Source: Branchiostoma lanceolatum | Lineage: Eukaryota > Chordata > Leptocardii > Amphioxiformes > Branchiostomatidae | Direction: 5' to 3' | DNA length: 64,000 nucleotides | Assembly (NCBI RefSeq): GCF_035083965.1 | Contig: NC_089729.1 | Coordinates: 14,744,964-14,808,963, forward strand | Shown here: piece by piece, positions 33,801-42,555 of the stretch | Layout of the letters: the number at the start of each line of letters is the position of its first letter | Position numbering within the stretch: position 1 is the stretch's first letter | The notes under the pieces: model-generated | What the model saw: only the letters and a program-made list of their open reading frames with translations | Told to the model about the DNA's origin: nothing | Databases searched by the model: none | Position numbers and translations under genes: made by a program

Positions 33801-35586
33801 ACCTGGGTTATGCGAATTTATGTGGGTTATAAAAAGTATTGTTCTCTTTGTCTGTCTTAGGTTTTAGAGTTCCACGTAGCTCCTGGCAAGGCGCTGTCCA
33901 CCGACCTGAAAAACAATCTCCTGGTGCCATCTCTGTCAGGACCCAAGATCAGGATCAACATCTACGATGCTAGCGAGCCAACTGTAAGCAGGAGTACTAT
34001 ATCAAAGATCGACTTTCTAAGGTTTATGTCGTGATCTGTTCATCACCCAATGCATGTCATAAAAACAAGTTCATGATATGAGTTATATTGAATGTCTGTC
34101 ACCTGTGATAAGATTGCGATGGAAATGAAATGTTGTTCACAGACCTAAAAGTAAAAAAAAGATAACAATTAATATGCAAAATATAGCATTTGTATGAAAA
34201 CTGGGACCTTCTGTAATTCCAGGTCATCACGGCAGAGGGTGCTCCTGTGACAAACCCAGACAAGACTGCTGACAATGGCGTTGTGCACGTCATCAGCCAG
34301 GTCATGTACCCCCTCCCAATGGGAACAGTCGTGGACATAGCTGTCGGCAATAAAGACTTCTCTACCCTGGTCACTGCCGTCTCCAAGGCGGGTCTAGTCG
34401 CAACTCTGTCTGGTAAGATACTAAGATAATAGTAAAGTCTAATTAAATCTTCACTTTTGCATTTTTGACCTTCAACGATGATTGGAATCTAGCTGTAAGG
34501 TCAACATCACTAGACGAAATTGCTTTGAAATGTCCTTCTTTTATCAATTTTAAATGGTTGATATTGTTATATAACCATCCTGTTTTCTATTCCTTCCTTT
34601 GTCATATCCCATCTCTATTTACAAAGCCCACGTATCACTTTTACGAGTTTTAAGTACCAAATTCTGGTCTGTTTTACCATTGGGTCGATGGGTGCCGCCA
34701 TCTTGTCCTGTGGCCTCAAGGGTCGGCCATCTTGGAACCGTCAGCTGACCCATTTCGACCAATCGTAGAATGAATAGTTGCTTGTGACCTTAAGAGTCGG
34801 CCATTTTGGAACAATTAGCTGACTAATTCCAACCAATCGTAAAATGACTACAAGTAATTGAACGTGTTCTGCGCTCTCATTGTAGGTGCTGGACCTTTTA
34901 CTGTGTTCGCGCCCACCAACGAGGCCTTTGCCAAGCTGCCAGCCGGAGTTCTGGACGGTCTGCTGAAGAACGTGACTGCTCTGACTAACGTCTTGACCTA
35001 CCACGTCCTCCCCGGCGCCTTTTACGAAGCCGGGCTGCGCAACGGTGACATGCTGAAAACTGTTCAAGGGATGGACGTGACTATCATGATGTCAAATGAT
35101 GGCGAGTTAGCTTTTTCAAGAAAATGTCTAAAAATATCCTCATAATGCTTAGGCATCCTTTTATAACTTTTACGTGCATGAGCATAACTCTCTAGACATT
35201 CTAAAAATTTTCGTCTTTTTATTATGTTCTTATCATCTCTATGGTTAACTTACGACGAATTTAATTTTTCTTTTCATTATTTCTATGCTTAGTTACTTAC
35301 ATTTTTTAAATTATTTCTATGCTTAACTTACCACTCATTTCTCTTTGTATGTTTTTTTTCTTGCTCAGTCAAATGTTGTTCTTGCTTCGTTTTTGTATGT
35401 GTCTGTTCTATATTTCTTGATGGTTTTGATATTAATTTTCCTTTATTATTATTTTTTCCAGGTACCATGGTGAATGACGCCACCATCGCAGCTCAGGTCT
35501 CTGGAACCAACGGTGTCATCCAGGTTATTGACACCGTCCTCATCCCCCCATCCATGCACTATGAGTTAATCTACAACGAGAATTAA
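30880..35586 (+). CDS. FAS1 gene 1: secreted two-domain fasciclin protein, 300 aa
   Basis: Six exons: 30880-31030, 31490-31587, 33861-33983, 34223-34412, 34886-35101 and 35462-35586, with intron phases 1,0,0,1,1. The protein has a signal peptide (MKFVVAVFCFAFAASAHA, cleavage after residue 18) and two FAS1 domains, about residues 20-156 and 159-295. Each has the typical FTVFAP(S/T) H1 box, and domain ends carry the H2-type NGVVHVISQVMYP and [14 protein letters not shown]. Domain 2 has the YH motif (LTYHV); domain 1 has FH instead. An N-glycosylation sequon lies in LLKNVTALT. The mature chain has no cysteine. No membrane anchor is seen, so it should be extracellular, with an adhesion or matrix role by family. 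Intron 5 has a GC donor (35102), where gene 2 has GT; without splicing, the frame would stop shortly after. AATAAA is at 35649. It is nearly the twin of gene 2. Confidence 0.9.
31208..31372 (-). mobile_element. tRNA-derived SINE, antisense in intron 1 of FAS1 gene 1
   Basis: On the minus strand this reads a tRNA-like head with a B box (near 31302-31312, GATTTCGAATCC) followed by GTGTCCTTGGGAAAGGCAC and TTAACACGAC, then TTCCTCACTCCAC. It is the inverted counterpart of the SINEs at 28125 and 30094. The corresponding intron of gene 2 lacks it, so it inserted after the duplication or was lost in gene 2. Confidence 0.8.
31689..31935. mobile_element. MITE with long inverted ends, intron 2 of FAS1 gene 1
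   Basis: AAGCCCCCCTCTCAC at the left and GTGAGAGGGGGGCTT at the right are inverted. The complementarity extends inward over GACCCGCGGCACGCTGGCGGCGTC and its partner, about 45 bp per arm. The paralogous intron of gene 2 (near 37630-37650) keeps the flanks without the element, i.e. an empty site. Confidence 0.85.
31936..32035 (+). repeat. Dispersed repeat R2, copy 2
   Basis: GGATATTAGCAGTAGCGGG through TCTCAAAGAAACAATTAC, matching 29960-30060 and 37660-37735. Its presence in both gene 1 and gene 2 introns shows it predates their duplication. Confidence 0.7.
32385..32653. mobile_element. MITE with target-site duplication, intron 2 of FAS1 gene 1
   Basis: The ends ACCCTGGGTTCCAGACT and AGTCTGGCGCCCAGGGTA are inverted. 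CATTTCTTT occurs exactly at 32376-32384 and again at 32654-32662, a 9-bp direct flanking repeat (8 bp if one base is assigned to the element). Length is about 269 bp, noncoding, GC-richer than the intron. An 8-9 bp duplication suggests a hAT-like mobiliser, which is inference. Confidence 0.85.
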
Positions 35587-35734
35587 ACCGTTTTGCTACT
35601 GCTATGAACAAATTAGTTAAGTCTATGCCTTTTGTTTTTACTTCTGTAAATAAACGTTTTAAACGTCAGACTAAATAACTTGTGTGGTTGTCTTTGGTCT
35701 TGTGTGAAGTCTACATTATGTGTATGTGTGGCAG

Positions 35735-35842
35735 AGAGAGGGAAAGAGAGAGAGAGAGAGAGAGAAAGAAAGAAAGAAAGAGAGAGAAAGAAAGAAAGAA
35801 AGAGAGAAAGAAAGAAAGAGAGAAAGAGATAGATAGAGAGAA
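35735..35842 (+). repeat. (GA)n/(GAAA)n microsatellite
   Basis: Purine-only tract of about 105 bp downstream of the gene 1 poly(A) signal. A second GA-rich tract lies at 36474-36592. Confidence 0.95.
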
Positions 35843-35989
35843 TATCTCTTTATTGAGATTTAGCACATTTGTGGAGGGATAATAACATAATAGGTGACTA
35901 ATTACCTTGTCGGGATTTGTTTGTATTGCATACTAACACATGTAACACACCAGGTTTGTACTGAACAGCACAGACTGTATACTAGTATC

Positions 35990-36231
35990 TGGATAGATCT
36001 ATTTGATCCACTCACACCGAGATTGTCTCCTACTCTTTCGATAAGTGTGCTCTCCTCAAACATGGGACCTCCGGCTTTACGTCCCATCGAAGAGGACGTC
36101 ACTAATCGAAGCTAGGTACTCATTTTCACCTAAGAGAGGAAATATATGTAAAGTGCACAACACTGAGGTCTGCCAGGCAGGGATTCGAACCGATGACTCT
36201 TATATTCTAAATGCACAACCCGAAACACCAA
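35990..36231 (-). mobile_element. tRNA-derived SINE, antisense
   Basis: On the minus strand the B box GGTTCGAATCCC is perfect (36191-36180), preceded by a tRNA-like head and followed by a body with GTGCACTTTACATATATTTCC and CGATGGGACGTAAAGCCGG. It lies between FAS1 genes 1 and 2. Confidence 0.8.
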
Positions 36232-36473
36232 AATAATTCCTATTCCTTTGCAGCCCATTTATTCCATATTTGGATAGCATTTCGGACGTGTTGTAATCCT
36301 GCATACAAAGTGCATAGTGTTTTGGGAATTGCAGAAAGAGCTTTTTTTTCTTCTAGACACACTGACACACACACACACGAACAGTAACACAGACAGACAG
36401 ACGTACGGAGATAATGACAACATCTGATACACGCGCGCACACACACACGACCACACAGACACACGCATGCACA

Positions 36474-36592
36474 GAGAGTGAGGAAAAGAGAGAGAGACAC
36501 GAAAACGGAGTCACAGAGAGAAGAGAGAGAGAGAAAGAGAGAGAGACAGAAGAGAGAGAAAGAAAGAGAGAGAGAGAAAGAGAGAGAGAAAT
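36474..36592 (+). repeat. (GA)n microsatellite
   Basis: Mostly GA/GAAA repeats directly upstream of the gene 2 promoter block; a (CA)-rich stretch precedes it at 36360-36470. Confidence 0.9.
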
Positions 36593-36621
36593 ATATCATG
36601 AGAACCGTACATACACAAAAG

Positions 36622-36840
36622 CACGTGCTTTTCGTATGACCATCAGGCGTCAGGTCAAAGGTCGTGTACCTAGAAGTTACCTAATAGTTGTCTGAGACTT
36701 ACCTAATATTGGCTCGAGTTCCATAACACGGTTGATCACATGAGGAAGCACATGTTTATCACCCGAGGAAGCACATGATCTTTCGACCAATCAAACTCCT
36801 CGTAAATTCCTTTATCTAGCATCGAAGATAATATAACAAG
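36622..36840 (+). promoter_or_regulatory. FAS1 gene 2 promoter block
   Basis: Keeps the gene 1 order: CACGTG E-box (36622-36627), DR1 AGGTCAAAGGTC (36652-36663), a GATCACATGAGGAAGCACATG block, CCAAT (36787-36791) and a TATA-like AATATAAC (36830-36837), with the ATG at 36919. The TTATGCAACGTTG pair of gene 1 is missing here. The GAGGAAGCACATG part is duplicated, with a second copy inserted. Confidence 0.65.
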
Positions 36841-36918
36841 GACTTCCATGATAATTTAGTCCACTCTTCAAATTCTCTCTAGATTTTGCTGGTTCGTTAA
36901 CATTGTAAGAGTCTAAAC

Positions 36919-39900
36919 ATGAAGTTTGCAGTTGTTGCTGTGTTTTGCTTCGCCTTTGCGGCAAGTGCCCACGCCGACACGGTGGTAGACGTTCTTCAAA
37001 AGCTCGGGACGGAAAAGACGCTGATATCTTTGGTACAGACGGCCGGTCTAGTGTCTGCTCTGGAAGGCAAAGGTATAGTTAAGTTGGATTTTTTGACTGC
37101 TCTGTTCGTGATACACAGACATTTAAATGTGTTGCAAATATCTAAAGTGCTTCAAAGTAGACAACGTTGTTATGAATATATTTTCAGTTTTTTTAGTTAA
37201 TGTAGTCTGGTAGTCAAGTGAGTGTTAACAAGTGTTGCATTTCTCTAAATATCTTGCCTCATATCATATGTCGTTCTTGTCTAGGCCCATTCACGGTATT
37301 TGCGCCGTCAGACGCTGCGTTTGCTGCCCTGCCCCCAGAACTAGTGAAGACCCTGGAATCCAACAAAACTCTCTTGACACAGGTAGGGTAAAAAAAATAG
37401 GTCAATTATATAACTCAGCCACCTTTAGCCTCTCTTTTTTTATGATCTACATGGTTGTGCATTGTTCAAACACAAATATTTAAATAACACATATACCATC
37501 GTCAAAAATGGTAAAAGAAAGATTATTGAAAAAGAAAGTGCAGGAGGGCTTAATACATTGATATTTGGACAAAGCGTGGTAGTAAATTGTACGTGTACCG
37601 TTCGTCAAGATGGCATCGACAAATGCAAACAGCAACGACCGTACGTTTACGAGATGGATATCAGCAGTAGCGGGCACAGGTAATCGTATGTACTAATGAC
37701 ACTTCACTGTCACGCCCCCTTTCTCAAAGAAAAGATTACGACCGCAAACATTGCTGCAATGCTATACAGAACTGAACCCAAACTGAACTAACGAACAGTG
37801 ATATTCTTAACAAGTCACGTACTTAATAACTTAAGACTGGGTCATTGTTTTAAAACAGAGCTGTTGAAAACTAATTCACCTACTGTTAATGTGTATCTAC
37901 CGGTTATATAGTGTTGTCTGAGTGTTAAGCACAAATAAAGAAAACACGTGCCTGTCATAAGCGTCTTGCCAACTGACCTATTTACTGACCTTTGCTCTGA
38001 TGTCCACGTGGCGATCTCTAAATTCTCTTGTAGCTTCTAAATCTTACCTGCCTCTTTTTCCTTACCGGCAGAAAACACTTGATTTTCCAATTTTCCCATT
38101 TCTATAAGTGTTGTCGAGCTAGGTTCTCTTCATGAAGTCTATTGCCCGCGTATGTACTTCATATAACCATTGTTAGATGGTTATATATACCTTTGTAGAG
38201 GTGTCTTGTGACTTGTAAATTATCCTCTTCAGTATGAGCTAGGATTCTAATGAGCACTTATGGTCCAGGAGGAGATACCTGAAAAAAACTGGTCTCGTAG
38301 CACATCATTGTAAGGTATGTTGTTCTATGGTCCAGGTGGTACATCATGGTTCTAGGGCTCTTTATGCAAATGAGACAGATATGCCATGGATTGAAAAGAA
38401 AACAGCATAACTGGTATAATACTTGTCCAAATGACGTCAAAATTTGTGAAAGTCACAAGCAGCTGAGAGTGTTCATTTTCTGACCAATGCCATGTCTCTA
38501 TGGCAACCAATGCTAAGGAAAAGATATTCCTATAGCAACGGAAAGGTTTATATCTATAGAGCCTTATTAGCGACCTTTTCGTTCTACCGACCATGACATT
38601 ACGTAGGCGTCTTGTCGTTAACAAATAGATATCACTTCTATGATCAAAGACCACTCGGTAACGAGCAGAAATCACTTGTTTTCAGTTCTCTCCACAAGAC
38701 ACACAATGCATCCGATTATAATCTTCATGAAAAAACAAATGTCGAATAATTTTGAAAGATTAAAAAGAATCGTTGTCAATAAACTGATGTTCTGATGTCC
38801 CCATAGCGACCTTTTTGTTGTACATTTTAGATACACTACGGAGGTGTTATAACGTTTCCAGTAGTAACCAGAGTATACATTTTAATGAGCTATTCAAGCC
38901 GCGGGCTGCGGAAATTTGTGTAGCCTTGGTGAAAAGTGACCCAGAAAAAATGACATAAAACGTGAAAACAGGGGTTTCGTCACATCACAATCCTACGTGC
39001 ACATACTCGTCTGAATTCAATGCGAGTCAGAAACCTTTGTATCTAGACAACTTCATGTCGCGACTAAGATATCAATGTGTGTCAAGCCTTTTTGAAATAG
39101 AATATATTAGCTCCTTTCTCCGCCATACACTGTCAATTCGCATCCATTAGTATAGTAAATTGAATTAGTTGGGTTTTATAATGTTTTTGATTGTTGTTCC
39201 CATGGTTTCAATGTGTGTCCCAAAGACACGCAACAGTTACCGTTATGGTGACCGGGAAACGTTGGCTGTTGTTACTGTTTGGTTGTGAATCAAGAACTTT
39301 GTCTTTCAGGTTTTTCTTTTTACCAATCTGATGAAATTATTCACGGATGGTCTTTTTTCTGTCTTAGGTTTTAGAGTTCCACGTAGCTCCAGGCAAGGCA
39401 CTGTCCACTGATCTGAAGAACAATCTCCTGGTGCCGTCTCTGGGAGGATCAAAGATAAGAGTCAACATCTACGACACAAGCGAGCCAATTGTAAGCTGTA
39501 GTAGAATATCACAGATCAATATATTAAGATTTATGTCTTTAGCTTATCACCTGATAGATATCATAATATGTGTTTTAATCAATTTTCCTTACCTTTGTGA
39601 TTAAAGAAGGAAAAAATATTTACAGAGTTAAGAAGAGTTCGGAGACCTCATATCTTCATGAATAATTCTGTTTATGCAAATGACTTATACATTTACATAA
39701 TATATGCTTGGTCATAAACACCTTTATCTAACTTACACATGTTGCAATATTGGCAGTCCTATAATTTTCCATACAATTAGATGAATTATGGCATTTTTGC
39801 ATTAATGATGCAAATTAGGAATTCATTTGCATAACTGGTATCTGTTGATGCTCCACTTGTCATAAACTACATGTTACATGCATTTGAGTCTTAAAATGGA

Positions 39901-41703
39901 AAACACTGCAAATATAGATTTGCACTTCATTGTGTATATCTCTATCTAAGCTACCTGCATACTGAAATTCATGGAAATACGTCGTTCCTTTGCTCAGTTA
40001 GTCTCCTTAGAAGATTTTTACAATAACGTCCCTGCAGTTCCAGAGCAAGCTGCTAGTGGGCCTAAACCTACACCACTTTTTTATTACATCACAAGCTATC
40101 TGCCACCTAAAAATAAAGACCATAGCACGTCCAAGTCAAAAGATACAAAAATGGAAGTTTTGCTGCAGTACCAAGGTCACATACCAGGGGGTCCAAAATT
40201 GACCTTGAATTTCGGCTTCACAACACCCGCCCACATACCAAATATTATCGTAATCCATCAAGAGGCTCTTGAGTTATGCTGACAAGAGTAGTCCGGAAAC
40301 ACGCACAAACAGACAAACAGACACACACAGACACATGCACCCAAAACTATATCTCCATTTTTCATGGAGATAAAAATCAGAAAACAGCAAACGACAAACA
40401 AAATGACGCAGCAGTACAAAAACTGAGACTATCTGTCATTCCAGGTCATCACGGCAGAGGGCGCTCCTGTGACAAACCCAGACAATACTGCTGACAATGG
40501 CGTTGTGCACGTTATCAGCCAGGTCATGTACCCCCTCCCAACGGGAACAGTCGTGGACATAGCTGTCGGCAATAAAGACTTCTCTACCCTGGTCACCGCC
40601 GTCACCACCGCTGGTCTAGTCCCAACACTATCAGGTCAGAGATCTTTTAATTTCGTTAGATATTTTTCAATGCTGTTTCATCAACCCTCAACGATAATGG
40701 GAATCTAGTTATAAGGTCAACATCACTAGACATGATTGCATGAATTTTCCTTCTTTTCCCACTCTTAAATGTAATGGTTGATATTATCATTAACCTTCCT
40801 GCTTTCCATTCTTTCCTTTTGCCATCTTAATTACCTATCTAAAGCAGCCAAGTGTCAATTCTACAGGTGTCATGTAGCTAGAAATCTATTCTGTTTTTAG
40901 ATTACCCATGATGAGTCAATGGGCGCCGCCATCTTGTCCTTTGACGTTTAGGACTGGCCATCTTGGAACTGTCAGCTGACTCATCTCGACCAATCGTAGA
41001 ATGACTAGTTACTTTGTTTGTTTATTGCACTTTGATAATCATACATTATATAATGCGCCCTCCTTGTAGGTGATGGACCATTCACTGTGTTCGCTCCCAC
41101 CAACGAGGCCTTTGCCAAGCTGCCAGCCGGAGTTCTGGACGGTCTGCTGAAGAACGTGACTGCTCTAACTAACGTCCTGACCTACCATGTCGTGGCCGGC
41201 GCCTATTACGAAGCCGGGCTCCGCAACGGGGACTTGCTGAAGACTGTTCAAGGCATGGACGTGACTATCAAGACGTCAAATGATGGTGAGTTGGATTTTT
41301 TCAAGAAAATGTCCACAAATACCTTCAGTGAGACATCATTTTCAAATCTTACGTTCTTGGTCATAAACTTTCAAGAACATCAGAAAACATAATGTTCAGC
41401 TCTCTTTTTACTGATATTGGGAGACTATTGCTTTCTTATATTGAGAGTCTTAGTATCTTTTGTTCCGGCACATGTTGTTGTGTCGAGTCTTGTTTTGATT
41501 TTTGTCTGTTCTCTCTCTATCCATATTTGTTAAATGTTCCTGACATTTTTGTTTCCTTTATTCATAATTCTTTTGCAGCACCTACCATGGTGAATGACGC
41601 CACAATCGCCACCCAGGTCTCTGGAACCAACGGTGTCATCCAGGTTATTGACACTGTCCTCATCCCCCCATCCATGCACTATGAGTTAATCTACAACAAT
41701 TAG
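36919..41703 (+). CDS. FAS1 gene 2: secreted two-domain fasciclin protein, 301 aa
   Basis: Six exons: 36919-37072, 37285-37382, 39368-39490, 40445-40634, 41070-41285 and 41579-41703, phases 1,0,0,1,1. Signal peptide of about 19 residues ending ASAHA. Two FAS1 domains follow with [15 protein letters not shown] (domain 1), NGVVHVISQVMYPLP, FTVFAPTNEAFAKLP and LTYHVV (domain 2), ending in [19 protein letters not shown]. The LLKNVT sequon is kept and the mature chain has no cysteine. Intron 5 has a normal GTGAGT donor, unlike gene 1. The exon 6 acceptor is TTTTGCAG/CA, one codon different from gene 1. AATAAA is at 41797-41802. Coding, promoter, intron and UTR similarity to gene 1 shows a tandem duplication of about 6 kb. 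Same inferred extracellular adhesion role. Confidence 0.92.
37655..37735 (+). repeat. Dispersed repeat R2, copy 3
   Basis: GGATATCAGCAGTAGCGGG through CCCCCTTTCTCAAAGAAA in intron 2 of gene 2, at the position equivalent to copy 2 in gene 1 but without the adjoining MITE. Confidence 0.65.
39980..40385 (+). mobile_element. Interspersed repeat with LINE-tail motif, intron 3 of FAS1 gene 2
   Basis: Resembles 25460-25985: CCTGCAGTTCC, TTTTGCTGCAGTAC, AAACAGACAAACAGACACAC and CTCCATTTTTCATGGAGATAA occur in the same order. It lies directly before exon 4 and is absent from gene 1, which accounts for part of the longer intron. Confidence 0.55.
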
Positions 41704-42555
41704 AAGTAATTTAAAACCCGAGAGTTAACATTGCTACTGATAACTCTGTGCGAATGAATTAGTTAAGTCTATGTCTTTTACATTTTTTTCTACTTCAATA
41801 AACGTTTCAAACGTCTGGCTAGATAACTTGTGAGGTGTTTTTTTTTTCTTTTGTAAAGTTACTAAGCAGTTTGCCGTCTATGTGTATGGCATTAAATGAG
41901 GTTAACCTATGCTTGATTTATTCGAAGAAAGACACATTTCATTAGAAATGTCTCAGACGAAAAGGTGGAAATTCATGATCGCATTGCGTTAATTGCAACA
42001 TAAAGACATTTTATTCGTTTATTAGTTTATTGATATTTAGCACAATAATGCGGGAATCGGCGATTAAAATTCATCTAATACCTTTTAGATAGTAATAAAA
42101 GAAATTAGAAAATGTGTGCTCTTGTCCTTGTTTCCTTGATACTTAATAATGAATGACATTGTTAGCATGGTTGGCCAAATTGAAACGTGTCCGAACGAAG
42201 TAGGTGACAAGCTACCAAACACTGAAACACTGGGGGAGGGGGGCGTAACAGGTCACTGTGGTATTTGAAGGTCATTTTATAGCCTGCAAATATACTTATC
42301 ATAAACATGAAAAAGCAGGTGCTTTTAGCACACTTTTTGCTCATAGGCCCATACAAACAGGTTAAAGTTTGAGTATTCATAAGTACGCAGTATTCACCTT
42401 CACAACAGGGTTGGGTACAAGTATGTAGGGCAACCCAAAATCGTCCTGTAGGTTGATCAAAGTCCACTCTCACTTAATCCTACATTCAATCTGTAAGCAC
42501 CGAGTTAGAAGTCAGAGACAGAGCAGGTTAACGTTGTATACATGAGAATCCAAAC

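Noticed and set aside
35041-35145. FAS1 gene 1 ending at the stop after exon 5 as the main product
   Set aside because: The sister gene has a normal donor at the same place, and exon 6 of gene 1 remains intact in frame. GC-AG splicing is the simpler reading, though the short form stays possible.
36178-36231. Functional tRNA gene on the minus strand
   Set aside because: Perfect B box, but the head does not fold as a complete tRNA and it runs into a SINE body.
36240-36695. Ser/Leu-rich and Arg/Glu-rich frames near 36.2-36.7 kb
   Set aside because: Translations of CA and GA microsatellites.
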